A DNA stretch of 64,000 nucleotides, taken from Steinernema hermaphroditum. Lineage: Eukaryota > Nematoda > Chromadorea > Rhabditida > Steinernematidae. Positions 32,471-45,065 of this stretch are shown piece after piece. The stretch is from contig CM059624.1 in assembly GCA_030435675.1 (NCBI GenBank), forward strand, positions 13,602,769 through 13,666,768, written 5' to 3'. The notes beneath the pieces were generated by a model. It worked only from the letters and a program-made list of their open reading frames with translations, made no database searches and was not told the origin of the DNA. A program made the translations under genes and the position numbers. Within the stretch, counting starts at the first letter, position 1. Each line of letters opens with the position of its first letter.

Positions 32471-35130
32471 ATGGCCAGCGACGCGGCCAAGGATTACAAG
32501 TAAGTTATTCTGTTTTCATACATTTCTTATCAGCGTTTCATTCAGGCGTACGCTCCTCGAGTTGTCGCGCAATGACAAAACACAAATCAACCTGTTGACG
32601 ATGCTTGCTGAGGACTACATGAACATTTGCCCGCAGATCGTCACCGTAATTGAACAACGCCTTTTCGAAGCTCCTACGCCGGCATTAAAACTGGCGGTTC
32701 TTTATGTGGCTGATTCGATATTGAAGAACATTCAGAGCACGAAGGTGTACAGAGAACAATTCGCAAAGGTCATCATCAAGATGTTCGTGCATATCTTTCA
32801 GCGGGTAAGGATGGATTTTCGTTTAAATTTTCTCTTTTAATTTGTGCTTTAATAAATTGTGACACATGTACACAAGGAATGTGGGGGGACGAACATAGGT
32901 TGTAAACGTTTCTGCATGTTGATGATCGTTGTATTGAGTGGTCGCTGCTGGAAGTCGTTCATTAGCGTTTCCAGCAAACTTCTTGTCGTACGTTAGGCTT
33001 GGTTTGGAGGTGTAGATGAGGTGCTGTTTTATATCAGGTTCAAGAGATATCAGCGGTTATGTTATTTGTCACCTCACTGTCGTTATTTACAGAGCGATGG
33101 TAAGCAACGCAGACAACTCTTCCGCCTTCGTCGCACTTGGAAAGATCTGTTCAACCGTTCTAAGCTTTATGAGTTGGACATTACGATGAGCAAGGTTGAC
33201 CCCAACTGGTCCGTAGACCACTCAAGACTTGGTGGAGCTACGTCCTCTTCATCAGCGAAGCAGAACGGTTCTCAGGAGCAGCGTCGAGCCCAGCCTCCTA
33301 AAGTATCAGTTCCTGACCGTCCGACCGCAACTCCTATGTCGTCTCCGTCGGGAATCCATGTGAATCCCCGATTCATTGGGAGCAAGCCTACCACATCGCA
33401 AGCAACTCAGGTACGAATGGTGATGTAATACTGGAAAATAACAGACGAATCTTTTTAGGGTGCATTGAAAACGGTAGTCACGATATCTAATGCTTCGCAT
33501 CCTCGTCTCCGTGAGCGTATCAACGGTACAAGTGCACCCATGCAGAAGCGCCGGTCGGAGCAAGAACACTACGTAGAGGAGAAACGCCCGCGTCTTCCGC
33601 CTGCTCCTACTGCAACTCTGGGGGATCATGCCTTTGCCAGCTTGCCAGTCCGACTCCCGCCTCCAGCTGCTTACGAACGAATACCCAGTCTCGGACCTTC
33701 AGATCCTATGGTGCCGATGTACTCACCTTTTATGGGTCCGCCAATTGCACCTCCACCTCCCAGCATGGACCCTGTACCAATGGTTCCACCACCGCAGCAG
33801 AAGCCTGTTATCGTGGCCGATGAAACGCCACGCTTCGAAGGTCTCCCGCAGAATAACCGAATCTTCGTCGATGGCCGCGCCTACGAAGTGTTCTATATTG
33901 ATAGTGTTGCTGTTATCGAACGAAACGGTCTTCCGCATAGAATTTTCTTTACTGGCCCACCTCGTGATGTTGTTATTGACGGTGTTCCTTATCGGATGGC
34001 GTTTGGTGAAGAAAAGCGCGTGTATATTGACGGAGATGCGCACGTATTGCGCTTCGGAGGTCCCTCACGGGAACTCTACATGGGCGACTACCCGTTTAAG
34101 GGAATCTTTGGCGGTCCGCCGATCATTGCTACTATCAATGGCCGCCGTCATGAGATTCGCCTTGGCGGTCCTGCTCCCGAAGTGAAAATCGATCCGGATC
34201 CAAGCTATGAATTGCAACGACATATGCCCGAAGCCAGAAGGAATGTTGGCACCAATCCACCGCCGAAAGCTGAACCCGAGGAAGTGAAGAAAAGTAAGTT
34301 TTGAAAATCTAGCGCGAATTAATCTGACTTCTTTTAGGTGAGGATATCGTCGCGCTTCTCAAACGTCTGCAGCAGCAAGGGCTTCTCAAACCTCAAGCCC
34401 CGCCTGCAGCTGCACCAGCTTCGAAACCTGAGCCTGAGCCGGCAAAGTCGACTACACCTCCTATTCCAGCGGTTTACAATTTCCCGTCTCAGCGAGGAGA
34501 CGCGCCACCCCACAATCTGCTCGGCACTCGTGACATGCGTATTCTCACTATCCGCTACAAGAAGGTCATTGATGATATTCTCGCGCCGAAGGAGTGCTGC
34601 TCCGAGTGCGGTCTCACGTTCAATGGTCTTTTCAAAGAGGTGCAGAACCGCCATAAGGACGATCATGTCCAACAGAAGCTCCGAAGGTTGCGTGGCAAAG
34701 GTGCCACGGGGGAATCGCGGCCTTGGTACAACGTCAAGATGGTAACAAATCTGATATTTTACCTGTATATGTTTGCTAAAGTTATTTTCTAGAGTTTCTT
34801 TGAAAGCTCGTGTCGCGCTGAATTATTGAAGAAGCAGGAAGAAGTAGAGAAGGTAGATGCAGTGTCGCCTACTGCTATCTCTTGCGATTCCATTGAACAG
34901 AAGGTAGCCTAGCGCCCAAAGTCAGTCGTCAGTAATCTCTATTTCAGTACTGTCAAGCCTGCCGTGAGAAGTTCGACGACTACTACGACAGCGATGAAGA
35001 TGTTTGGTTGCTGAAAGACAGCACCCTCCACAACGGAAAGGTACGCTGTATATCTCATAGTCTCTGATGTAATTCCTTGTTTTTTCAGCCATACCATACG
35101 GGTTGTCTTATGTACGCAGCGACCACATGA
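32471..35130 (+). CDS. pcf-11: PCF11, mRNA 3'-end cleavage and transcription termination factor
   Basis: Eight exons (32471-32499, 32546-32804, 33093-33410, 33459-34293, 34338-34741, 34793-34903, 34948-35040, 35089-35130) give 696 aa. PCF11 binds the RNA polymerase II C-terminal domain and is part of cleavage factor complex II. The N-terminal CTD-interacting domain is clear (YKRTLLELSRNDKTQINLLT, then LKLAVLYVADSILKNI and LRRTWKDLF). The middle part has repeated short FxxGxP-like blocks (FFTGPPRDVVIDG, LRFGGPSRELYMG, GIFGGPPIIATINGR), as in metazoan PCF11. The C terminus has two zinc-finger motifs (CCSECGLTFNG...H...H and YCQACREKFDDYY...H...C) that bind other cleavage factors. AATAAA is at 35,165-35,170. 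The left arm of the giant inverted repeat starts about 50 bp further on. Confidence 0.95.
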
Positions 35131-35218
35131 TGTTAGTTGTTCTTGTTTGTTGTTACCGGTTTAGAATAAAACTTCAAAGATATATGTGTGCCTATGTTTA
35201 CGATGTTGGGTCAGACTA

Positions 35219-38200
35219 GCAGGCTCCTTCTGGCCATAAAGGAGCTGCAGATGCACAACTTCTGATTGCTACTTTACGCCATCCCTGCACCATCCAGAGT
35301 CATAAATCTCCCACCACCCCGTCCGAACACCTCGTTTTCTACTTTTTGCGTCTCAAAAAGAGATATAATTAACCTGCGCCGTCGCTGTCGCCCTCGTAAT
35401 TACAGCCTCGAGCAGCCGACAGCCAAGGCCGACCGAAACTATCGCGTCGAACTGTTTTACTTCTTCGCCTGTTTGCGTTGCCCTAATGTACGCCGCCGCG
35501 GTGGACATCGCTACCGCGCTAATCCCGCGGCAAACATGTCCAAGTCGCGCGTTTCCGCCTTTGCCGACAGATTCGACGTTCCGTTCCGGCGTCTTCGTCA
35601 TCGCTCCCCTCGGGCGATCGCGTAATTAGCCCGTATTACCCTCATCTCAGCCCTTGGAGTGATCATGGCCGAGATCCTAATGAATTCCGGCCTTGGTCGG
35701 GTCCTTCCGCGGCGCCCAATTCGTCATCCAAACAAATTCGCGGCGCCCCATGGACTCCAAAGCGCACTTTTCGGCGCCCAGAGCCATCGACCGACCGAAA
35801 GTGTTTATTCCGCGTCGATTTACTCGTCGTTTACATCTGCAGAATCGCGTCCGAGTCCCCTCCAAACAGCTTGCGTGGCCCGCTCTTTGTCCCCCTCGTC
35901 ACAATCAACGTGCACGCGTAAATCAGTCACTCCTCCGTCCTAATAACCGCGACACAATGCGCACTTCAGTTGCGCAATCCTAAGCATTTCCATCGCAAAA
36001 ACTTAATTTCGCTTGTCCAGCTGCGGCAGGAAGCGTCCGCGCCGCTTTTCATAAATCCATCACCAATGTCTCCATTGGCCGTCACTCCGTCTCTTCCAGG
36101 ATCTCCAGAAAATCAGCACGTCTCCTCGGCCGGGTCGGCGCCGACGGCTTAATGCATTAGGCCAATTACCCTTCGGCCCCTCAAGTTTATGCAACAGCGC
36201 TAATCGCGCCGGATCCGCGCCCATATGCGCCCAAATCCCTTTTGGCGGCCCGGCGGCAGCTGCCCGCGACCGAACGAAGTCGGTTTACGATCCGCGGCCA
36301 CTTTGTCCTCGCGGTGTTTCTGATTTATGAATCGTCTGCGGTGAACAGGTAACCCGATCGGACATCGCTCTCCTCGAAACCGAACACTTCTCGGCAGCTG
36401 ATCCTTTCTTGGCCGCTAAGCGCTCATGACCCGGCTAATTGGCCGCATTCGAACTGTTTCTGTATCCGATTTCCTGTATGGAACGTTCCCAAAAAAAGAA
36501 TCGATCTTCTCGCGCTGTAAACTCTGTTTGTCGACGCCGTTTTTCGTTTGTCCGCCACGCGATCAGGGCCGACTTCTTCCCCTCCTTCTTGGCCCAATAT
36601 TGTTCCTTTTGTGACTAATCTCTTCGCTCACACCGGTGCCGGATAATCCGGTCCCACCGCGATCACTTGAGGCTGGGATAAGCGGCTTAGAGAGTCAGGG
36701 CCTCTGGAAGGGGCTTTATCTAATTATGCTTCTGGCTGATTGTTTTCGGCCCCTCCTCAATAATTCATCTCCGCTGACAGCCCGTCCTCGTCCTCATTGT
36801 CGCGTGCACGACTGATATTCCCGCGAGGAAAGGCGACACAATGATCGCACAGTTGGCCCTCTGTTGCCTTCTTGGCAACAAACGGCCACCCGGCAATTAC
36901 CGTGTTCCCCTTACCGTAACCCCGTATTAGCACTTCGACCAGAAGGCGTGAAGCGACAAAAGCAATTATCGCCACGGCCGTTTACCTATTCCGGCGGCCG
37001 TTCGCGGCGTTTTTTGTCGACATTCGAGGCGTGCAGACTGTCAGGTGCCGGTCGGTGGATCCAGTGGAACGTTTCCGAGGGAAGCGATCGTTTTATGCAT
37101 GAGGTTTTGTGGAAATTATCGTCAATCGCTGATTTATAATTTAGGGCTTTGCTGTGGGTAATGTTCGCGTAGTTCGATCTTTACTTTGCTTCAGTCTCTG
37201 CACTTTGTGTTCTATTCTGAACGATTTCCTTCGTTCACATCAATTCTTGTCTTGTACAAGTAGATCCTATTGGTGTATCTTTTGGAGAAATGGCTGGGCA
37301 ACTGATTCAAATTGTCTAGACCGCTCGTACTTCCCATTCCTGAATGGAGACACAGAGGAGACAGTAGTATCTGACCACTCAATTAAGAGGAGAGGGAGAG
37401 CTCTGAAGTATATTTTGTTGAAGTGGCGTATAATGAATGACCTTCTAGACTTTAATACATTCTGGGCTCCCTATTGGCATTACGATAAGGTTTCAGTGGG
37501 TGGAAAATGCGCTAAAAATGCTGATGAATATCGGTCCACTATGAAACAGAGCAAGTTCGTCCATTCGAGATAGTCCCTCGGGACCTCCCAGGGAGATCTG
37601 CGTCCGGTTTGTCGGTCCGCCGCTTTTCATTTTTTGACTTACGCGAATATTTAATTTATTCATTGAAATTGATCGAATGCTTCATCACTTCGTGTTCGGG
37701 GGGATGCTTGCGGTGAGTGCTTGTACGATGCTCGTATCAGTGATAATCGTTCCATCCAACTCTCTATTAGGCGATGAACGCTTTTTCTTTCCTGGCTTTG
37801 AAGATTCTCTTTTTTTACTGCGTGAACCTGGACCGTCTCCCAGATAAAGTTTCCTTGTTCTTTGTCTCATGCACAATTATTTTACTCTAGTCCAGATTGT
37901 GGTTCGCAAATCAAACCAATCCCAATGCTTATTTGAAGAACTTCAAGAACTTCTTCTTTTACATTTGTTCGTCTCCCATGTTCGGCCTTCCTGACTGCAG
38001 TTTCCAAACAAGCTAGGCAATGCCTTTGATTCGCAAAATGAAGTCAGGTCAAGTCGCTCTCTTCTGCTATGCATAACTCTAACCTAAAAGTTGTTGTCGG
38101 CCTTCCTTCTTGTCTATCCAGTACACTCTGAAAGGAACATTCCTCCTTCCGTCCTCAATTGGCGCCCAAATTGGCCAAGCACTTGTTAGTTGTTTTCTCT

Positions 38201-41200
38201 TCTTAGCAAACGAGGTCCCTTCCCGTTATCATAGCGGTCTGGAACCGTCGATCAGCCTTCCTTCTTGTCCTCGTAAAGAGGAAATGTCGCCCAAATTGGC
38301 CGTTGACCGCGGCGCCTCTAATTCGCCTCAAGACGATCTAATCGAATTTCTCTGTTTGCTTTCGTAATTGGCCGCCTCGTTGTCGCTTCTGGGGCCGTCG
38401 GATCTCTTCATATCCGAACCACTTGGGGCATAATTGAAGGCCCGAAGGGTTTCCCGAATGTTCATTTCGTCCGCTTTATTATCGACCGTCTTCTTGCTGG
38501 AAATCTTGGCGACAATGCACTGAAGCTGAGTTGTTTTAAATGGATCCGATCCATGGCTCAAACGCTCACCCTGTGCCGATAAAAAAGCATCTACGGTGGC
38601 CCCTTTCCACTCAATTTTTAGTGAAGTTCTTCAAATGTACAAATGAAATTCTAATCAATCATATTGAATCCACAATCATACTTCTTCTTTCCGATCACTT
38701 ATCTAAACGTGTCTCATCCCCGCCACAACATGTTTCAACAGCTCCTCTTGACCTCCAAAGACACCTCTCCGGCCGGCGTCCCTCGTGATGCAACTCTCCT
38801 CCGACCGCTTCGCCACACAATGGAGAAGTAATTGCGCACTTCTGCGCGCCTTCTTATCGCGCTTCCAATCCGCTCAAATTGGTGCCAAACTCGTAAATTA
38901 CTCACGCTCTGACGACTCTGAATCTTTTTTTTGCGATTTAATCGGTGCAACTTTACTTCTCGCGCACAAATTACGATTTATCTGATTGGAGAAGAGAGTC
39001 AGTGACACGTTTCAGGCCCGTTTTAGTGCCATACTAAGCACTGCACCCTATGGGACATTTGATTAAATCATATCTTACATCTCTACTACATTTCTCCTAT
39101 TTATTGAATCGTTGATTTGATAGAGGTTGATACTTATACAGATTTTTCGCTTTTTTCCGCTTCTAAACGTTTCCTTTTTCCTTTGACGTCACTTTGATGG
39201 ACTCGGGATGTTTCTCGAAGATATGTCAAGACGCCGTCCAAGTATGTCAAGAGCGCACCTTCCCGAATCCCGGTTCCGGGTTCCGAACGTCTAATCCCCT
39301 CAGAGCGCTCCACTTCTCAGCCACAAAGTGACACTTTCGTACTCTCTCCACGATTGTGCGAATGTGCGAAATTGAGCGATTGTTTACCATTGGGGGACTG
39401 TCAGGTTCTGCGCTTAGTGCATCGATCATCGCCGGATCGTGCGCGAGATTCTATCGCCCCGCGGCGCTCCTTCGATCTGACGTCCGATTATTGATGGCGC
39501 TGGAGGGAATCTTTCCTGGAGACCGACGCTCTGCCTGCAATGTTTCCGCTTTTGTTCCCTCCTGATACAGTTCCTAACCTGTCACTGTTATTGGAAGAGA
39601 CCCCAAACGCCCTCCGTTTGTTTGCTCTCCACGCGCCGACCCAGAGGAAGATAAACCCGAACACCTCGGCGTGCTCATGAGCGTCTTAATCTCTTCTTCG
39701 CGCCCAAGTGTCGCCGCGCCCTTGACAGTCGCTCTCCCAGATCTTTCATCTGCCCGCGTCTGTCCGTACATTCCTGCCCTCCCGGGCTCCATTTGTTTAT
39801 CACTCTGTTTGGCTCCCCTATCACCAGAAGGGATTAGCCCGTCTTGGCCCACGATAAGGGGTCACCGGGGCCCTGGTGCCCGAGCTGTCCGTCCGCGTTG
39901 CGCAACAAGGTGCGTCGGGAGGAGAACAACGGGAGTTTAACGGCGCCGCCTTGCAATTAAATTTGATGAGCACTCCGAAAACGCGCCGATTCTGGTTTGT
40001 TTTAGTCTCATTCCCTCGCCGATGGAGATTAACGACCTCTGTTCGTTTTCCGACACTTCCTAACCCGTTTCCTAATCTACCGTATCTTCGAACTGTCGTT
40101 TTTGTGATTTAGGGCTGCTTACAAACAGACCTAACCACCTCCTGGCTGTAATATGGCCACTGGCGAGGTCAGAACTTCTGCGCAACCCCTCCCGTCTTGT
40201 CAGAGAGAACATTGAAAGGAGCGTCCTTTGGAACGTATGTTGCCATCTGACGGTCCTTTCCCGCGCGCCAATTAACGGTGCATGCCTGACGCGCCGAAAG
40301 TCAGCGGCACCACTTATGGGCACTCCGAAAAGTCTCTAATTAGGGAAACCGACCGAGAACGGCCTTCCTGGTGACACCCCAGAAGGGTCCTCGAAACTTC
40401 GGCTCTTTCCTGACGCGGTCAGCGGCGTCTGTGTACACGAAAGGGTCAAGAAGCGCGTGATGAAAGCGTGCCGCGACACCTCGCGACTCCCGCAGCGATA
40501 CTCTGACACTTTGCCCGCCAAAGAGTCCACCTGCGAGGTGGTAATCGAGCCGAAACATCTGCTTCGCGGGTGGCCGCAGTGCGACGGCTTTGATCCCTAA
40601 TCCGCGACCGTTAATTGACTCCGCTGCGTGATCCAAAGGTCATTTCAAGTGCCTCTAACCGTAGAAGACCCTTTTGGTGCCTGCACGCCTGAACCCCGCT
40701 CGGGCTTTGTGGGCCCAACATGGCCGAGAATTCGCGTGTTTTATGATGTTTTCGGCATCGGAACCGACTTAGCGCTAATCTGTCTTTCCTAATCTAATCC
40801 GCTTTGCCGGCCCCTTTGTTCCTTTCCCCTTTCGGCCAACTTGTCCAAGTGGATTAGGACGCGTTGTTTGCCGACCGGATCGCCTCAGTCCATCGGCCAC
40901 AGCTGGCGCCCAAAAAAGGCAACTTTCCCTCCGACCTTTGTCTTAATTGCCGGTTTTCGGCGGACACATGTCGCCACCACTCGAGCGCTTATTGTTTCTG
41001 AATTCCCCACGAGCGCCGCCGTCCTCTGAAACTCGATATCTCGGAGATAATTGCGGGCGGAACTCTTTTTTGGGCCCCGAGGAGCAAAGTGTTCTCTGGG
41101 AACCGATCGATCCGTCGGATCTCGGCAGTTTTCCACCGGAGATCGGGCATCTGTCGCTAACTCGATTACTAACAATCGCTGATTGGATGCATGTTTCCTC

Positions 41201-44200
41201 AGAAGACGTCACGCAGCGCCGTTCTGTCCTCCGTGTTCCCTTTCCCCCTTCGACCTCAATTGCCGAGGTCCTGCTGCGTTCGGTTATCCATCTTGGCGTC
41301 ATCCAGATCACTCTTCTTTTATCCGTTTTATGGTTATGAAGATATTTCGCGGACTGTTCTGGGGTTCTTTCTTGAATTATATGTTTGCATCTTTACAACA
41401 TTCGAACTCACCTTCTTCCTTCCCGTGCCCTTACAGTTTCTTAAACGGTTTATTCGTGACTATGCATTCCATAAACGGTGAAGATAAGCTTGTAAGATAG
41501 TCTACTTTTTTTTATAAGATAGTCTACAGTTTGGTCTACATAATCTACACAGTGTCTTGTGTTGGTTGTGTAGAGTTGGTCCAACTGACTATTCATTCAA
41601 ACAGGTCCAGACCTTCCAAAGTCCTACACTCCTCAAGTGTTTTTGGTTCGTTCGGTTCCACCTAAAGAGAATAACGTATCTGAAGTAGTTGACGACGGCC
41701 TTAGCGAAGAACCCAATCGTTGTCGAGAACCATCAGGAAGTCTTTCCCATTTTCGTGCTATTTTTCTCGAACGGTGTAGTATGGATGACGGATGGGGTGG
41801 AGTAATGTGTTTGACAAGACCACGATGCGCAGGAGCATACCTTCTTGCGACTGCGTTCGCTTCACAGTCGAAGACTGAAGATGGTCCTTTTTTAATTCTG
41901 AGAGATGAGAGGCATATTCTTGAGAAGTGTCCTTTTCCTTCTCGTTGGAGCTGTGTTGGAACATTGGAATTCAATCGGATGACTACCCAAAGATCTTCTG
42001 ATACTTTTTACTTATTGAAACCAGTCGTCAACTTTGATTTTAGATCTTGAAGCAGACTACACTATTCTTGTCGGCGACTGTTTTCATTTGGTTTCTCTAA
42101 CTCGCGTTCAACCTCACCAATTCTAACATTTTCATCTAATATTTTCGTTCTTCATTTTCATCCCCTATTCACTCATTACACCAGTGGCTCATTTAAATAT
42201 AAAAGCATTTAAATGTCGGCTTCCTTTTAAACATTCACAATGAACAGAAAACGGCGATTCCCATACCTCCCATACTGCGCCATAGAACGAATTCCCCGAT
42301 TGTTGACCTTTTACGTCAAAGCGCGTCCACTTCCCGTGACTCAACGCTTCAAACGGCCGAAAGGGTCGAAATTATGCGCGCCATCCTGAGTCACTCTCTC
42401 CCCACGGCGACCTTTCCTTCGTGGACCCCTTCGTGGACCCCTTCTTGGACCCTTCCAACGTCCTCTCCCGCCGACTGATCGCCGAAGGGTGAAATATTTC
42501 GCGGCCGATCGCCCCGATTCGCTAATTTATGCAACGCAAACAGATCAAACCAGTCCGGCGACATTCCGTCTGCTCTCTTTTTGCATCCTTGGCGACGTTA
42601 TTATCTCCCCGGAACGGAGCCAATTGACATCTTCCTTCCGGAGTCCTCGCGCACCTGTTGGGAGTTGTAAAAGTGTCATTGGGCGTTAAATCGCGTAATT
42701 GAGGGGCGCAGATGATCGATTTTACGGTCTCCCGAGCTTATCCGCTACAGAAGAGCTTCTCGAGTAATCCCCCGCTTGTGCCCCCTTCGGAGAAACGGCA
42801 AATACGGTGGCCAGGTGACTCTCGACGCCCAACGAGGTGTGAAATGTTTGTTGGGAACGTCCTGACGCCATTCCGATTTGTTTGCCGAGGCGAAGTGCTT
42901 CTGATTGCTTAATTCCTCTTCTCTCACTTCCCGCGAGGTCGTCCTCTCCCCATGGCACTGCTATCATCGCTTTTTTGGCTCTTTTCCCTCCCGGGGCACA
43001 GATCACCTCGGTTATCACTCGACGTTCCCAGGCCGTCACCCGAACGCTCCTCGCCTCTTCGCCGCCCGGGCGCGAAACGCGCCAAGCCCCGCCCCCCGAA
43101 GGTCCTCCCACCCAGCCGGGAAGGGCTAATTCCATTAGATTCGCGCGTGTCGAACACTGATTGCAGATTCGATTAGGCGATTCGCGTTTGCATACGGTCG
43201 TGGCGACGCTTAGACTTAACGTTTCAGAGCATGCAGGAGTGATGGAGTGCGACTGCCTGCCGCCTCCGCCGCTATTCGACGTCCCTCCGCCGATCGACCC
43301 CTCGGCCATCTGGGAACTCCTCTCCGACGAACCCCGGAGCGCCCTCGACAAGGTTGGTTCTTAGACGTTGATAGCCTTCCTGGCCATTGGCCTTCCCGCG
43401 CCCCTGCACCTCACTTTACACCTCGCGCGCCCCAAAGCGGCGAGAAGTGTCAACTTCGGTGACCACCTGCGGTCCCTTCGAAGTCGCCTCCTTCGGCCTC
43501 CGATCGGCTAATTGTTTGTCGGACGGCGCCTCAATTCCCACGACGATCTCGGTGCTATAAATCATCGCTTATCGCGCGATTTGCATACTACTCGATTATT
43601 TCAGCTCCACGCGCAGAGCTGCGACTACAACCCGCTGCTGAAGCTGGTCACCGGCGATGCTTTCCCGCCCTCCGCCTTCACCTACTTGGCCCTGGCCGTC
43701 GTCGTCGTGCTCCTGCTCACGGCCTCGGCCCTCGGAGTCGTGCTCCGCTGTCGGAGGTGAGTCTCTATGCCCGATTCTGTTGGCCCTTGATGGATCTGGG
43801 TGCCGGATGTTGTCGAACAGGGTCAGCGATGATTTATTATGCGAAAAATTCGTGATCCATCATCTGCGATTGACTGACGGCGAGTAATTGGCTCCGCTAC
43901 AGTCGCTCCTCGGGGAGGGGCGATCCAGGTGATCGCGATTAAGATTGATCCTCTCGGGTTTAGGGCACCATGGGAAGTGAGCGGATTACGCGAGAGATAA
44001 GGATTAGGGCGATCTCCTTGTGCGAACTTGTGCAACAAGAGGCTCTCCTCGCACTTCCCAGATCGTCTCCGTTCCGCGCGAATTTGAATATTTCGGCGGC
44101 CCGATCAAAGCGATTCGTTCGCGGCTGTCAGGCGCACGCCTAACGCCGCCAAATCCATTATACAATCCAATGCAACATGCAAAGCGCCGCGCAAATGGCT

Positions 44201-44934
44201 TTTCTTGGGCCCTTCGCACGCGCCACAGGGAAAGAAACATAATGCCGACTCATCAGCACGCGATGTCGAGTCGTTTAGAGTTATTGTTTCTCTTTTAGGA
44301 GTGCCCCCAGTCCCAAGAAGACCCTCTCGAAGGGCGATTCCGCTGCGAGGGGCCACGGCGGCGCCACCGACTGGTCCTACAACAGCATGAAACTGCCGCA
44401 CGCCATCTCCGCCATCCAGATGTATGGCGGCAGTCACGGAAGCCCCGCACAGCCTTTGAGGTACGGTAGCCGCTAAGGAACAAGTGGGTGATGGATCGTC
44501 TTGTTTAGGCCTGTGTTCCCGAGCCTCCCGCCGAACGCCAGGTACCCGTCAGCTGCCTCGGCTACCCTCAGGGTGCACAGCGATGGCTGCTACAGTACCG
44601 CCAGCCGGCACTACGAGGAGATCCCCGGAAACTTTCACATTGACGACTCGGAGACGCTCTTCGAGGACGTCTCCTCAGACTCCTACTATGCCGACGGCAA
44701 CCCCTGCAGAAGGCCGCCTCCCAGCTGTCGTCCACCGCCACCTCCGCTCGCCGACACCACTTCTCCGATCAGTTCGCTCTCCTTCGACCACAGCGGCTCC
44801 ACTTCCACCATCGACCGCGAGCTCGCCAAGATCCAGGGCTCCCCGAGTCCTCGGCGATCGGATGACGGCGCTCAAGGCCGTGAGAGCGGCTACGGTACGG
44901 GTCCCAGTCGGCTTTGGCACAATAGCCCCAAACT
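35219..44934 (+). repeat. Left arm of giant inverted repeat (about 9.7 kb)
   Basis: From GCAGGCTCCTTCTGGCC onward this sequence reappears as its reverse complement at 57,845-47,517. In the inner part (about 39,250-44,934) coordinates map by x + y = 92,451 without net indel, and every translated frame I compared is identical in both arms. Further out, matches are interrupted by indels, by a stretch of about 8% mismatch at 38.5-38.7 kb and by an unrelated segment at 37,740-38,060. Contents: about 8 kb of mostly non-coding DNA rich in TAATTA/CAATTA-type strings, a weak candidate small gene on the minus strand, and all but the last exon of a membrane-protein gene. Long frames on both strands in the GC-rich parts look like by-products of composition. 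Confidence 0.97.
41633..41964 (-). CDS. Candidate small gene in left arm (56 aa)
   Basis: Two exons (41964-41841, 41679-41633) would join in phase 1, with donor GAAG|GTATGC and acceptor CTACTTCAG, giving MFQHSSNEKEKDTSQEYASH and on to GGTERTKNT. The peptide is hydrophilic, charged and Ser-rich, with no signal peptide or known domain. An identical copy sits in the other arm. Because the arms are homogenised, sequence conservation gives no evidence for coding. Confidence 0.25.
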
Positions 44935-45065
44935 TCAGAAACGGTAAGGTCTCCTCAAACAAAATAGTTCGTACATGGTCCCATTTCAGAGATCGAGATC
45001 GATCAGTGCCTCTCACTGTGTTCGCTCATCATACACCTCAACATTCCTCAATGACCTACGTGTAG
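43242..45065 (+). CDS. Single-pass membrane protein with C-terminal PDZ ligand, left copy
   Basis: Five exons (43242-43352, 43605-43756, 44299-44460, 44509-44943, 44990-45065) give 311 aa. The N-terminal part (ECDCLPPPPLFDVPPPID) is Pro/Cys-rich. Near residues 62-83 is one hydrophobic span (LALAVVVVLLLTASALGVVL) followed by RCRR, so the C-terminal roughly 225 residues should be cytosolic. That tail has PxxP runs (RRPPPSCRPPPPPLAD), Tyr sites (HYEEIP, DSYYADG) and ends MTYV, a class I PDZ-binding motif. No signal peptide is seen. A TTTCAG acceptor lies 15 nt before the ATG with an open frame, so either an upstream exon or spliced-leader addition is likely. I do not recognise the family; a synaptic or junctional adaptor-bound receptor is a guess. 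The last exon lies beyond the repeat arm and differs from the right copy. Confidence 0.85.

Noticed and set aside
37154..37573. Plus-strand 139-residue frame in the left arm (MGNVRVVRSLLC and on)
   Set aside because: The matching stretch of the right arm has frame-changing indels at two places, which is not expected of a coding sequence.
42722..43351. Minus-strand 209-residue open frame in the left arm, mirrored at 49,100-49,729
   Set aside because: It overlaps the first known exon of the membrane-protein gene on the other strand, is low in complexity (Gly/Ser/Arg) and looks like a by-product of GC-rich coding sequence.
44484..44508. Plus-strand frame starting at 44,484 (MGDGSSCLGLCSRASR) as a separate gene
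   Set aside because: It begins in the 48-nt intron and runs in another frame across exons 4 and 5 of the membrane-protein gene; it only happens to share the stop position of exon 5.
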